NCBI GenBank assembly: GCA_949361645.1
Contig: OX442420.1
Coordinates: 9,930,094-9,994,093 of the forward strand
DNA length: 64,000 bases
DNA from: Spongilla lacustris
Taxonomy: Eukaryota > Porifera > Demospongiae > Spongillida > Spongillidae
Direction: 5' to 3'
Shown piece by piece: positions 36,240 to 48,779 of this stretch. Within the stretch, counting starts at the first letter, position 1. Every line of letters begins with the position of its first letter. Below the pieces are notes generated by a model, which saw nothing but the letters and a program-made list of their open reading frames with translations, searched no databases and was not told the DNA's origin. The position numbers and the translations under genes are program-made.

Positions 36240-37640
36240 ATGAGACTCACAAAACAACATTTATAATAAAACCAGATGGTTGTACTATGTCTGTCTCAGT
36301 TAGGAAAAGCTATATTTGATGAAAAAATTACTGCAGAAGACACCAAAATGGATGCAGATTGAACTTTCAATTCAAAAAAGTATTGTGGTTTGTGATGTAG
36401 AATGATAATAATTAGACTGAAGCATACAAATGAACATTGTCCATTCCCCTAAACACACCAAAAACGGTGTAGTACCGCGAAATGTCTATTTGATGTTCTC
36501 AAACCTATAACTCAGCAATAGTTTATTTAAACTGAAATGAAAAGAAGATATGAGTAAAGACATTACTTTTGAAACACTTTAGAGCTAAAAGAATCAGGAG
36601 TTACATGTACTTGTAGGTATTAAGCTCAAATATCGTAAAAACTTGATATCTGTCAAAGAAAATTTTATATCTTCAGTATCTAGCATACATGTACCTTGGA
36701 CCACCACCCAAAAAGTGATATTTAGTGAAAAATGACAGATTCATTGTATAAATTAGCATGAGGCTATTTCATACCACCGATAAGATACAAAGCTCCAAAT
36801 AAGCAGCATACCACTCTCTTAGTACTTGAGACAGACAATAATAGTTCATAATAGTGAAAATGCTGTACTTTCTTGCGAAAGAGAATATACACTTTTTGAC
36901 TTACACACATGGTGATGGGGGGCATACTTTATACACGTAGCTCATAGAGAACATTCCAAACGAGTGATAGTTTGTTTATAAGTGTAGGGAGTATAAGTTA
37001 TATGGTCTTCGTCAAAAAAACCATACCTGCAAATTGTATGGGCCCCACCAGCTCCCACATGACTTTCTCATGAATGCCAATTCCACCCCTCTATTTACCA
37101 AAATTCAAGTACATGTATATCCTCCTATCCAGCTACTTGCCCATCCATTTCTCGATACCCAGCCCTGGTTTTCTAAGGTAGCCAACAGTGAAGCAATGTT
37201 ATTGTGACAACATGTGCCAAGACTGGTCAGGTGCGCTCCATATTGCGCCGACATGTGTCGACCGAAGGGATTAAAACTTTCGCAGCACCCAAAATGGTAC
37301 TTGTATATAGCGCAAAACCCATCAAAGCAATAATACCTCACCCAAGCCCGCCTCACCTTTGAAAAAGTTCAACAGTAGCAGTAGTGCCAGATTATACGTT
37401 CAATAGGGCTCGATCCAGACTTGACATAAAGAGAAGAAAACGTCATTAACAAGGTGGCCGAATAAATCTGCACAGTTACAATGACTCTCGGAACGTTTAC
37501 ATGTTCAAAGAGAGATTGTAAATAACGTTTCCTATGTAAAAATAGCGCCTACCAGAATCGCTCGACTTCTTCTCACGTTCAAACGAAACGCGCACGTGAT
37601 GCGTGTACCGTAAATCGAATTCACTACCGTAGAGTGTCCC
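36240..37640. other. Intergenic, AT-rich
   Basis: No gene supported. The 83-residue minus ORF at 37105 has no recognisable domain. Confidence 0.45.
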
Positions 37641-37717
37641 TACCCTCATATCAACCCATGCTGCCCATGCATACCACGGGGGTTGATATAGGGGTAAAGT
37701 AAATAATGGGCAAATAT

Positions 37718-37892
37718 GCCCTATTCATAGTGATGTTAGGCTAGGGTTTTGTGTTCCTAGCGATCACCTCAAAGCACCGCTAAGAGATTCACTTTGTGAA
37801 AGGATTCTATCACGAATTAAATCTCATTAGCGGTTGGCTTAGGCGATCGCTAGAAACACAAAACCCTAGCCTAAAATCGCTATGAATAGGGC
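37718..37892. repeat. 175-bp near-perfect palindrome (hairpin MITE)
   Basis: GCCCTATTCATAGTGATGTT...CTAGCGATC at 37718-37765 is mirrored at 37845-37892, and inner CACCGCTAAGAGATT answers AATCTCATTAGCGG. It is surrounded by four copies of a TTGATAT(A/G)(A/G)GGGTA motif (37641 inverted; 37681, 37894, 37909 forward). No coding. Confidence 0.85.
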
Positions 37893-38688
37893 AGGTTGAT
37901 ATGAGGGTAGGTTGATATAGGGGTAGGTGAACTAGTACTGTAGCCAAAACAATTTACGGCAAATTATTACTCCTCCCCAGGCCACAAGTTAGGAAAAAAC
38001 ATTGTACGTATTTGAGCTGCTATTAGGCAGTTTAACACTGCAAGTCTCCACTTTACAAATGGATATTTTGCTACTGTATAAGTTTATCTGCAACTCAAGA
38101 GGTGCGAATGTATGGGAACGATTTATGCACTAAAATAGAACAAAACGCGCGCACGTGCCCAAATAAAGAAACAAAACTATCTGCTCAGTCATGGGCAGCT
38201 TGGTAAGACAGGGTGCATAACACCACTTGTATCTCTGTATATGGAAACGAAACTGAATTTTAATGAGACAAAAATGTCGCCCTCTTGTAAAATCTTGTGT
38301 GAGGTAATCAATATTTTTATACCCGTAGCCCCTTCAATTGTGTAAAAAAAACAAGTTTGTGTTTTAATTGCAAAAGGTGCTTGCAAATTTAACCCTTTAC
38401 CCACACCCCAAAATAATCATCATAGATCAGTTCTACTGCATGACCATGCCCATGGCCTTCAATTTGATGCTACAAACTCTGCTGCAGCCAAGATATGTGT
38501 GCAAATTTGCAAATATTTGGTGACATGTTTTTCGTAAGCCATTACTGTGCGTCTCTAAATACCTGCGAATAAAGTAAAAATTGAGTACTCAAAAAGTTAG
38601 AAAGTTAATTTTGAGGACTCAAAAAGTGGACAAAAAGTGGGAGGGGTAGTCTAAAAGAGAAAGACTGAAAAGCGTTTAAAGGTCTACC

Positions 38689-38973
38689 TTAATACGCACA
38701 ATGGCAGCGATTCCCAGCAAGAATAACTTTAAGCGTATCAGGTGGCAACCCGATACGCTTTGTCACAAGTAGATAGCACGAAGGACAACGATTGTGGTAG
38801 TCTTCATTCTTCATTACAAACTCGTACTTGATATTTCCCGGTGGCGCAGCCTCACTAGAAGGCAGAAAAAGCAGTTCTTTCCGCCCTGCAATCAGTGTAC
38901 GTAGATAACCTGAACGTTGGTTCTCTACGGCTGTGCTCGCTGCTGTTACTAAATCGCTGCCATTGCGCATTAA
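38689..38973 (-). CDS. Short ORF inside terminal inverted repeats (hypothetical)
   Basis: The minus-strand ORF 38970-38689 (93 residues) starts MRNGSDLVTAASTAVENQ and ends with ...PSCYLLVTKR...GNRCHCAY. Two CxxC/CxC pairs hint at metal binding. The ORF spans an inverted-repeat pair, TTAATACGCACAATGGCAGC (38689) and its mirror ending 38973. Its N-terminus recurs at 56680-56745 on the plus strand (MHNGSDSATAASTAVQ...YLP) and the adjoining upstream DNA recurs at 43720-43885. So it belongs to a duplicated element or gene. Function is not recognised. Confidence 0.4.
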   Translation of the reverse strand, partial: LMRNGSDLVTAASTAVENQRSGYLRTLIAGRKELLFLPSSEAAPPGNIKYEFVMKNEDYHNRCPSCYLLVTKRIGLPPDTLKVILAGNRCHCAY

Positions 38974-38999
38974 GATAGCCCTTTACAGTGGCGTAGGCC

Positions 39000-40720
39000 A
39001 GGAGCTGCGGCGGCAGCAGCGACCATGGCCGCTGCACTTTTCCACTTTTCCAACGCTAACTTAAGCTAGCTTATACCTTCACAAGCAAAACTTCGGTACT
39101 AACCGATTAATTCCTGTAGACACAAATAGCTAATACAGAGCTGCCAAGTCTCACGCATTAGGCTGGAGACACATGCACGCATTTGCTCTTATTCTCCAGC
39201 TCACACGCACACTTGCTAAAATCTCCAGCATTTTTATTTTTACGCATGCGCATAAATCTTGAATGAATTCCTCATTCCAATGCATCAGAGGAAAGGATTT
39301 TTAGCATGGTTCGAAAGAACAAGACACCATTCCGCCCCAGACTTGGACTTGATGGAACTCTCCCTTCAATTTTAAGTGAAACTAGGCATTGATGATCCTT
39401 GCGAGAAATTCGAGCCAACTAAACAGAAAGCTAAGAAAGTAACTTGGGAGTACAATAAAGCTCATTCATCGAAACATTAATGTTCTAAAGTTATTTAGGT
39501 ACACAATATAATGTCTATAAGTTGTATCGTGTTAATTTGCTTGGTTGTACTGATGAAACTTAATTTAAATCGAGGACCTTGTATTCAACCTCCAGCATCT
39601 GACCCCAATCTCCAGCTTCTGCCCCCCAGACCTCCAGCATCTGACCCCCCAGACCTTGGCAGCTCTGCTAATAGGCGGCGTCAAATAAGTGTTTACTGTT
39701 ACCAAGGTATTTTGGGTGAGGTGGCTACAAACCAATCAGTGAAAAATTATACCAATTTGAACATGGCTTCAGTGGGTGTCGTTAGATTATCCCTTCACGG
39801 CTGTTTCATTCCCATTGAACCTGTGACAAAAAGGCTACGCCCCGTGATACGAAATTTTTTCATAGCAACGGACCTAATTACGACCTTAGCAACCAACATG
39901 GGCTTAAAGATGCTCCCTTTTTACCACGAGGACTGTTTTGAACTCTTCTTTTGACTTCGGATCCTACTTCTATATTGTCTGACGCTCTGAACATTGTGAG
40001 TTAATACCGCTTATAATCTGTCGATACTATGTTATACGCTCGCGACTTCTGTGTGTATTATTTGAGGTCAGGTGATACAGATTGCTCTGGTACTTTTTCC
40101 GCCCTTATGAAGTACCCTGAAACTTTTGTAATATAACTGAGATAGTTTTGGCTGTTAGATTTTCAATAAAACTCGTGGTGCCGGGAATATTGCAATATTT
40201 CCGCGATGTTTGACGCCATTGACCTCTCCTACCTAGCTTAACCTGGCTTACTTGGATCGCGATGCCATTTTAAGTCTTTCGCCCACCATCCAACACTCTT
40301 GGCTCCATTAGGCTGTGCTGTCTAGTGAAGACACATGAGAATAAATATGGTATTACTGTTATTGCGCACATTGCATCTACGTATACGTAAGCTTAAGTAG
40401 GAAGTGTTGCACTCTGAGTTTGAGGAAAGACCTTTAAGTAGTGTTCCTTCACAATGCACGTAATATGCCTGTCTAATGGAGTGGGGGTGGTTTTATACGT
40501 AGCTGCAAGGTTGAACTGGGAGTGCATGGACTTGGTCATCAACCCACATCCGGCTTTGCATGGTGGGAACGAATCCAATCCACCCTTGATCTCTTCTCCC
40601 CCTCCAGAAACAGCCAACTGAAAATGGAGTCAATTCTACCTCCAAGTTATCGCCGACTAGTGATTTGCAGGCCCATAGGCTGGTCGGGAGACGGGGGGGT
40701 TCGGGAAAGCAATAAGGTGA
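39000..40720. other. Intergenic with a weak forward ORF
   Basis: The ORF at 39511-39954 (147 codons) contains a repeated CCTCCAGCATCTGACCCC motif and no recognisable domain. ORFs at 40393-40779 are similarly unsupported. Confidence 0.4.
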
Positions 40721-40739
40721 AACTGATTAAGAGCGGTGG

Positions 40740-40865
40740 TGGGAGCAGGAGGGGGCATAGCCCCCTCTCGCCCAGCTAGGGGGTATGGGGGAGCGCTGTA
40801 AGCTCCCCCATCGGGGTCTGGGGCGGAGCCCCAGCCGCTTTGCAACTTTTGCAATTTTTCAACCA
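40740..40865. repeat. Dispersed GGGGCATAGCCCC repeat, uninterrupted copy
   Basis: Contains GGGGGCATAGCCCCC, CTAGGGGGTATGGGGGAGCG, CTCCCCCATCGGGGTCTGGG and CTTTGCAACTTTTG. It is the unfilled counterpart of 4627-5345. Confidence 0.8.
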
Positions 40866-41047
40866 CAAAACATAGCATAATTGCATAGAAACATGGATAT
40901 AGCCCAGTTTGTGTTCCCGTTCAATAATGAAGTACATGTAGGTCTGGCTTGCGAGTTGCGAGTCAAAACTGAGGCTGGCATACACGGGGCAACTTCCGGG
41001 CGATTTGTCGTATGCAACTCAAATGACTACATGTAACAGTATATGCT

Positions 41048-41168
41048 AGTTGGGCATAGCCCGACCTTCGCGTATCCGCCAATATGCGAAGGTCGGGCTA
41101 CGCCCAACTAACAGTATGCATGGGTAAAAGTTCCGCAATTCTTGATCGTATGCGGAACTTTTACCCAT
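41048..41168. repeat. Two adjacent hairpins
   Basis: Hairpin 1 (41048-41110): stem TAGTTGGGC(A/G)TAGCCCGACC with TTCGC. Hairpin 2 (about 41120-41168): stem ATGGGTAAAAGTTCCGCA with a 13-base loop. A CAGTATATGC/CAGTATGCAT word precedes each. Confidence 0.85.
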
Positions 41169-41487
41169 AGTTGCACGGAACCCGTAATTTAATTCACGGC
41201 CCTCCCCCTGTTCCGCCGCTGCTGTTTGTTGTGGGCGGGATGTGGGCGTCCCATTTTAGAATGGATGTCCCGCGGTTGCTAAGCCTGCATGTATTGTTAT
41301 CTCATTCTCGCGGGCTATAGCTACCAAGCGGAACTAGTTCTGACGAGCGGGGGGGGGGGTCGACCGAACCCACCGACCCCCCCCCAGCCTACGGGCCTGA
41401 TTTGAAAGAACCTGCTGTACCAAGGCTAACTCCTGCCTCCTTCAACCACCTGAAAGAGTAAGTGGCCTGTGAAATCCAAATCCACCC

Positions 41488-41594
41488 CAGGGCCGGTGAG
41501 AGGGGGGGTAAGCGGGGTTACTTACCCCGGGCCCCAAGGTATAATAGGGGTCCCAAAATATAAAAGGGGGCCGGACGGGCCAATCTCAAGGGGG

Positions 41595-41632
<38 letters not shown>

Positions 41633-41709
41633 TGCTCGTATTTTTAGGGCCTATGGGGCCCTCAAATGATATGTTACCCCGGGCCTCACTACGGCTCTCA
41701 CCGGCCCTG
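41488..41709. mobile_element. hAT-type MITE, 222 bp, near-perfect 8-bp TSD
   Basis: The termini CAGGGCCGGTGAGAG and CTCTCACCGGCCCTG are inverted repeats. The flanks ATCCACCC (41480-41487) and ATCCATCC (41710-41717) match at 7 of 8. It contains a C run (41596-41631). Confidence 0.8.
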
Positions 41710-42012
41710 ATCCATCCATATATGCAGTTGCATAAAGGAGCACTAATTGCATCACAAAGGGTTGTGGGAGGGGCCAATAATAGCATGATGAGTGTTATTG
41801 TATATGTACTGAGTTAATACCTTCTCAACATTCTATGGCAACCCCAAATCAGCCTTGAGTGCCAGCTCTATGTCGTTGGTGATCCCTGCAGACTTCACTG
41901 AGCAAAAGCTCCTCCGTTCTGTCCAAGGATTTCAGTTCAGTCTCAAATATGACAGTGGAGCTCTCTGCACCTAGTGCTACTCATTTCATTAGCCCGACGC
42001 TTCCTGCTGCAT

Positions 42013-42466
42013 TTACTGAGCTGGCTGATGGCTGCTCGTGGCTGTGTTATCCACATAAGAGTCAAAGGCTGGGAAAAAAAGACCATGTGTTAGTTTGGTA
42101 CAGTAACATTGCATGTATGTACTTACTGCTCCTCCTGCAGGTAGTTGTGTACTGCTGTTTTGAAGATGTTCGTGTACAACTTGTGCTGCTATCTTCAACT
42201 GTGGCTTGTTGTGCTGACCGCAATGGTGTGTGTTGTAAGCTGGTGACAACATCTGTCCCACAATGCATCACTATGTCACCAAGTAACTGAACATGCTGTT
42301 TGAGCTTGGCTAGCTGAAGACTGGTGACTGAATAGCAGCAGGGACACTTCAGTCGTACAGTGACGCAAATCCACTCAACCACAAACATAGGCATGGCATG
42401 GTAGCTGTATTGGTTGATGTAGCAGTCCAAATAAATTGGACACATAACTGCATCTACCATTGACAA
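42013..42466 (-). CDS. Small spliced gene, cysteine-containing (hypothetical)
   Basis: The ORF from 42466 runs to a GTAAGT donor at 42121-42126. A 58-nt intron ends in CCCAG, and exon 42068-42013 adds TFDSYVDNTATSSHQPAQ before the stop. The phase-1 join is in frame. The exon encodes VRLKCPCCYSVTSLQLAKLK followed by QHVQLLGDIV. The CxCC and the later HV could be half of a zinc-binding site; this is inference. The start is uncertain, as another open segment lies upstream (42375-42608). Confidence 0.4.
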
Positions 42467-42469
42467 TAT

Positions 42470-43610
42470 CTATTTTGTTAACACAGAAGGCATAGGTACT
42501 TTGGTGATAATAGCAGGTGGAGATAGCTACTGACTTTGAGGCAGCCTGCAATCGTATTAGAAATGGTACATCATGGCTTGTAAAATGGTTTACATATGCT
42601 TGCAACATAACATCATGTTAAGCACATGTACTTGTAATACATGAATCCTGTACCAGTTATATGGCTGCACTTGGCACTTGTATTGGTTCTTTTACACCAC
42701 CTGCATTGCCTTATGGCACAATGTGCAGAACAATTGTGGGTGGATCTCCTCCTGGTCTGGTTGAGACACTGATGTCAAATGCAACCAATAGCTATAGACT
42801 ATCACTGTAGGCTCTGCACTGGTATGTAGGCTCTGCACTGGTATGTAGGCCCTGCACTAGCTGGTATGTAGGCTCTTACTTTGTTGGTTTGCCCTTGGCT
42901 TTGACTCCTCTTTGAAGTTTGCACCGCCAATCGTCATTTGTGGTAGGATTCTATGGCTATTTATGAGGTGGTGCGCATTATTCATGATGTGGATGGTGTG
43001 TTATTATGTATTTCTGTGAGTGGCAGGAACTGCGGCACCACGAGTAAAACGCATATTCTTACGTGAAAAAGGTTGATCGTTCCACTTTTGCGTCTTTTTG
43101 TACCACTTATAGGGGCGGAAAAAAAGCTACGAAGATCAGAATGAATGGCATTTTTCGCGCCATTTGGAGAGTACAATATGCGCGTGGCAAAGTGTGCAGT
43201 CCTGCTACGCGTTGGGACATGCGTTTAAGTGAAAATAAAAACCAAACTAGTTTTACTATAGTTGGAAATGGTTTCAAGATGTGCATTACAGCTATACGTT
43301 TTGCATTTTTAATCGGTGAACTTTTAATGAGATGGCGGCTAGCCATGTTTTACTTGAACCGTAAATAATGTCACTGTGTTCTATTTATAAGCCTTTTGTC
43401 CACTCGAAACAGCCGTGCCTTCCTGCCACACAAAGATTTATATGAGATCAAATCATCTAACAAACGAAGGCATTAAGCTACCCGTACTATCGTTTACAAC
43501 GACTACCACAAGTGGCCTTGGCTGCACTATAGCTGTTTTTTATTACATGCTGGTCTCAAAACAAACTTGCTATTAATTGCTTACAGTTTTGGAGTTTATC
43601 TACACAAAAA
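42470..43610. other. Intergenic; short direct repeats
   Basis: A TAGGCTCTGCACTGGTATG word repeats three times near 42808-42870. ORFs 42982-43368 on both strands overlap each other and have no recognisable domain. Confidence 0.4.
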
Positions 43611-43644
43611 GCGTTGGCTTCCGGGGCTCCGGGGGAGCTTCCAG

Positions 43645-43676
<32 letters not shown>

Positions 43677-43750
43677 ACTTACCCTCCCCGGGGAGGCGGG
43701 GGAAGCACCGTTATTGGCCGCTGCACTTTATATTCCTATCCTACGCCACT

Positions 43751-43867
43751 GCTTTAAACGCTTTCCTTTCTTTTTTAGGCCATGCCGAAGACAAACACCC
43801 CTCCCACTTTCTAAGTGGGCAGAAACGTGGGAGGAGTTTGTCTTTGAGAGAAAGGAAAGCGTTTAAA
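43751..43867. repeat. 117-bp hairpin element
   Basis: TTTAAACGCTTTCCTTTC and GAAAGGAAAGCGTTTAAA form the outer stem; AAGACAAAC..CCCTCCCAC and GTGGGAGGAGTTTGTCTT the inner stem. It sits within the duplicated copy of the 38.7-39.0 kb locus, near ACGCCACTG. Confidence 0.85.
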
Positions 43868-44725
43868 CTGAAAAGGCTATCTTAACAGGGCCGGCGTTGG
43901 ATGTTTGGAGGCCCTAGGCAAAAAGGGTCTTGGCGGCCCCTCCATCTTCGCTCGAGCACGGTGGTCTGCTCTCATTGAACGCGTGGAAACTAAGCCCTAC
44001 GCCCCGAAAAATTGAAATGGTTACGTACACCCATAGCAACGAACCTGACAACCGATGCCCGTTAGAACCAGCTGTGCACGACGTAATCAACACCTAAAAG
44101 CCATACTAGCAGTGATAAACACCTTTGAACTATATTGTAAGCAAAAATCACGTGGCCTGGTGCTGCCAACTGTCGGCTCTGGTTCTTCAAACCTATCGAC
44201 TTACGCACGGCGATCACCGACTACATGTGTTCAAAAAACAACAACGACGCTCGGTGACTGAGATGGAACATACCAAAGCTATCACGGTAAAGTTAGTTGT
44301 TTGTACTGTCGTATTTTGGTACACATATGGAGAAATTGCCCATACATAGGCGGACATTTAGCACCTTTTTTTCAAATTGATTTTTAAACACATGTACTTA
44401 GTACGATAAATCGGTCTGACTGTGAATCTGTAATTTATAGATTTATATCATGAGCCATTCTTGTACAAAAATCAAGACAAAAAAAATTAATTTCTACCGC
44501 ACTAATTTATTCGTAAAGTAGACATGTTACGTAACATTTATTAACAATTATGTCATTTATCTTAAACTAATGGCCTAGCTCACGAGACGCATACAAAGCC
44601 GATGACGTATTACTACACGGCCAACAATTTCAGTCCATATCGGAAGCGAATACACTGGCGTGACGTCAACGTGACCATAGTGGCGTATCATTGCCGACCG
44701 GCACCGCTTTTTTTTTTTAACGTAA

Positions 44726-44957
44726 AGCCTAGTTCACAAATTGACGCAAGACCCACGTACGTCGTACGTACGTAAGTCGCAGGAATAGAAAAAATTTCTA
44801 TTCCTGCGACGCGATGCGACGTCGCAGCGATAAACCACACCTAAACCACGCCTGATACTGGTACGTTATTAAAAAGTGACGGCCGAGCCCAGTGCAGAAC
44901 TTTTTTTCATTCATCGCGACGCATCGCGGGCTCTTGCGTCAATTTGTGAACTAGGCT
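44726..44957. mobile_element. PIF/Harbinger-type MITE, 232 bp, TAA TSD
   Basis: The termini AGCCTAGTTCACAAATTGAC (continuing GCAAGA) are inverted and exact over 26 bp. TAA flanks each end (44723-44725 and 44958-44960). A 3-bp TWA duplication is typical of PIF/Harbinger. Inside is a second hairpin around GGAATAGAAAAAATTTCTATTCC. Confidence 0.82.
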
Positions 44958-45556
44958 TAAGATTATTTGGCGTATCGGTAGCGTGAACGGGTCCAATTTA
45001 GGGGCGTGAACCTTGGCGTAACGCAAGTCTAGAGAAAAATCCGATACGGCAGCGCTTTACGTATCCCTTTCGTCCCTATACTCTTTATTATATAAAAACA
45101 TTTAATAAACAACAAACATAACATTACATATACATGTACACGTTCAACAATACAAGTCATTGTTCCAATTATGCAGAAAAACAGCTCTTTTAGCAGACAC
45201 CTCCTGTCGTTCAACAGTGGTGGTAGTGGCAGTGTCAGCTGTTGTACATCGATGATCATATTGATGAACAGACCTGAGGACTTGGTCCGATGAACCACAC
45301 CATTTTTGAAACGGCAGTCATATTCACTCAGGAGAGGCACTCTGGCAGGTAACGACAGGGTCCATGTGACGCACAATGTCATGTGAACTCCAAAACAGCC
45401 AATCAGAGCTCCTAACTCCTGTGTGAGTTGCAGGTGATATTATACACGCTGCATCCTTAATTAGTATAACGTACAATGGAATTGGTTCCAGATTTGTATA
45501 CAACAAAGTCACAAAGATCAACTGCCTGTCAGAACCCCTGTGTAAATGTGCATACC

Positions 45557-45862
45557 TTAGACAAAGCCACCCATAGGTCTTGTTCTGATGGAAGAGAAGA
45601 GCAAATTTTCAGAAATGCGAGCTGACACCTCAATGTATGGAAGACAAACTTCAGGTTTTTTTTTTGTCCCTGTGAAGCAACATGCACATGACAACATTAC
45701 ACATACAGGTACATGTACATGCACAAACCTTTGGTCAAGGATGAGATATGCCATTGCTGCAGCCTTTGACACAAATGGTTCGTACTGGCCATTGAGGTAA
45801 GTGTCGCTTAGCATGATGCTTAAATTAGTTTTGCCATCATCTAAACCACCATAGAATTGCAT
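45557..45862 (-). CDS. Two-exon ORF (hypothetical)
   Basis: Exon 45862-45729 starts ATGCAATTCTATGG and ends ...CCAAAG/GTTTGT in phase 2. The acceptor CTTCACAG leads into exon 45669-45557, and the frame is kept (…LILDQRTKKKPEVCLPYIEV…) to a stop. The joined product is about 81 residues; no domain recognised. A possible upstream exon ends ACACTCCTAGTACAG/GTAAGG near 45910, and an AATAAA lies downstream on the minus strand (about 45085). So this may be part of a longer transcript. Confidence 0.35.
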   Translation of the reverse strand: MQFYGGLDDGKTNLSIMLSDTYLNGQYEPFVSKAAAMAYLILDQRFVHVHVPVCVMLSCACCFTGTKKKPEVCLPYIEVSARISENLLFSSIRTRPMGGFV

Positions 45863-46019
45863 ACTTACAAATTAAGACGACAGGCTTACCCTTACCTGTA
45901 CTAGGAGTGTCATTCTCACCCATTGGAAGCGATGTAGCTTCAGCTAGTATCGGTCAGCACGCACCATCCATGATGAAAATTGCATAAATCACGCTATCCC
46001 TTTCCGTGAGTTCAAAAAC

Positions 46020-46640
46020 ATCGAGATGGGGTTGGGTACCAATATTTAACAACCTCCAGACTAAACAGAGGAACCAATAGTATGTAAGGCCCCTTGCGGT
46101 TCTAACCTGCATACGTGCACAGCTGATATTCACATCCATGCATTTTATTTTCACTACCCACAAAACAAGCTTCCACTCCCCAAACATATGTGCACACCCC
46201 ACTCCCTCCAACATCATCAGTGGTTATAAACAAAGCCTCATCCAAGCAAGCCTCACCTTTGAAAATATTTGACAGTAGTGGTATCACAAGCTCAGTGTTT
46301 AATAATAAGCGCTCAATCCACAACAAAGTCTCAACACAGGAACAGAGTACCAGTAGTGGAACAGCAACCTCCAGACTGAACAGAGTAACAACACTGATTG
46401 AATAGAAGTCACTAAACAGAACTAGCAAGCAGAAGTAGTATAACGTATCGATCACACAAACAAAACGTTTTCTATTCCACAGCTAAATGTTCATAAGGGT
46501 GACCATGTAGAGAAGGGTGACCATGATGATTGCAGGGAAGGGTGACTATGAGTGCAGATAAGGGTGACTATTAGTGCAGAGAAGGGTGACCATGAGTGCA
46601 GAGAAGGGTGACCATGAGTGCAGAGAATGGTGAGGTCATT
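46020..46640. repeat. Dispersed cassette copy 2 with minisatellite
   Basis: 46020-46496 matches 48780-49290 and part of 34700-35300 (for example CTAAATGTTCATAA followed directly by the first GGTGACCATG unit). A short run of the 22-bp minisatellite follows (46497-46635). Confidence 0.75.
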
Positions 46641-47770
46641 CAGCTATCAGATGTAGCTTGCTAGCACACACTGGCTGGTGGGAGGGGACATGAGGAGTGG
46701 AATGGGTGGGGGTGTGGTCTATCACTGTACACTCAAGTATCAGTGATAGAGAAAGGTAGACACAGATGAAAACAGGTGTCTCTACTTCCAACACAGATGA
46801 GGCAGTTCTGGTCCTGGACCATGGCTCAGTTGATTAATACTCATAATTAATTAATACACAGCTTCTACAAATTGATATATTAGTGTTTGAAATGCACAAA
46901 AACAGACAAGCGTGCTTGGACACCTTCAGAAGGTTATCTGCAGAGAATCAATTTCTACTGAGACAACATGTTTCAACTTACTACTTTAATTGTTTTCTCA
47001 AGCCCATTTGCAACTTTGGTGCAGAGGGAGAGAGATCTACAACTGTACATATTTATTAACTATCTACAAAAACTCTTAATCAGTTAACATTTATCAGCCG
47101 TTCTCCTTTTCTTGTTACTGAAATTGAAACGCTATGCAATCAGGAAGTTGTGGTTTTTGTACTTTTAATGCCACGTGATGCATAAACAATATTCTGTAAT
47201 TAGATTTTGGATATCCCAAACCAATTTTGTTGTTAAAAAGTCCACTCAAATGTAATAGTGATGCAAAAAAAATTATTATCAACTAGAATGTTATGCACTA
47301 CGTCTCGATATAGGTGCAAAAGAGGATGCACGCTATTAAGAAACATAATGTAGAGCTTGCACATATGGAATACTTATGACCAAAGGGATAATGAAAACGA
47401 AGGACTAATCTCGGCACACATTATACTTCAAATGAAAGAGCAGTTTAGCTAGCAAGACATACGTTTCATAATGAGGTATGGACATTACTTACAATTCTAA
47501 TTGCATATGTGAATACTATTGTCTGCACCTCTATAAACAATATCTTACACACATTTCTGGCACGGTATGTCATCAGCCTATTCCAAAAACGTGCATACCT
47601 CTAAGATAGGATTGCTCCACATAGTACATGGCTATTTCATTGCATCGAAAAGAGTTGTTTACAGTTACATTTGCTCAAGTGTTACGACTTACTATGCACT
47701 TACACTTCATACAGACTAACAGTGTACAAATCCACTATATACACTTACCCTCCACACACCCAAATACATA
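46641..47770. other. Intergenic, AT-rich
   Basis: No gene or repeat supported. Confidence 0.45.
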
Positions 47771-47799
47771 CCCCACATCCACTCTCTCATGCATGTGCA

Positions 47800-48175
47800 C
47801 ACTCCATGCATCCCATGTATGTGCACACAACACTCCCTCCCATGTATGTCACATGCACACAACACTCCCTCCTATGTATGTGCACACAACACTCCCTCCC
47901 ATGTATGTGCACACAACACTCCCTCCCATGTATGTGCACACAACACTCCCTCCCATGTGTGTGCACACAACACTCCCTCCCATGTATGTGCACACAACAC
48001 TCCCTCCCATGTATGTGCACACAACACTCCCTCCCATGTATGTGCACACAACACTCCCTCCCATGTGTGTGCACACAACACTCCCTCCCATGTGTGTGCA
48101 CACAACACTCCCTCCTATGTATGTGCACACAACACTCCCTCCCATGTATGTGCACACAACACTCCAACACTCCCT
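47800..48175. repeat. 27-bp minisatellite
   Basis: About 13 units of CACACAACACTCCCTCCCAT followed by GTATGTG (variants CCTAT, GTGTGTG). Open in all frames because 27 is divisible by three; not coding. Confidence 0.93.
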
Positions 48176-48779
48176 CCACACTCCAATCACTCCCATGTTA
48201 GCTACTATCCACTAAACAACTCATGTAGCTTATGTATGTATACCATCCTTTTTCTTCACCAGAGTCAATCATGAAGTCCTCCTCACTACCCTCACAATCA
48301 GAGTTATCTAGCTGGCTGGCCTATGAACACATCTTGGCTTAGTCCTCATGCCTCATTTGTCACAGTGTCAAGTTTATTCGGTTATTTTCTAACATTAGTG
48401 CATAAGAAAATGGTCCACCACCCTCCAAACCACAATGCCAAAGGTATGACTTCCTAAGTGATCACTAACATTTTGCTGCTCTGTAGATTGAATAACAGAA
48501 GACAGACTTCCATCAATACCGTATGAGTGCAAATGGAGCTTAGTTGTAGTTGCATGATTACGTACAAACCCCACTCCAGCTACCTGCAATTGCAGACAAC
48601 CGCCTTATGCAACATTCAATTACGTACGGTAAGTTTGTTTGCAATTGCAGACAGTGGTAAGTTATCTGTTAAGGCACCACTTTAAGAGGGAGGGAGGTGC
48701 CTTACGGAGGTGCCTTAAGAGGGAGGGAGGTGCCTTAAGTGGGAGGTGTCTTAAGTAGACAGACAAAACCTCCATAGTC

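Noticed and set aside
39511..39954. 147-codon forward ORF
   Set aside because: Low-complexity PPASDP repeat at the start, no domain, no splice or poly-A support.
41048..41168. Bacterial-type terminators
   Set aside because: No adjacent genes or U-tract, and the context is eukaryotic; described as hairpins.
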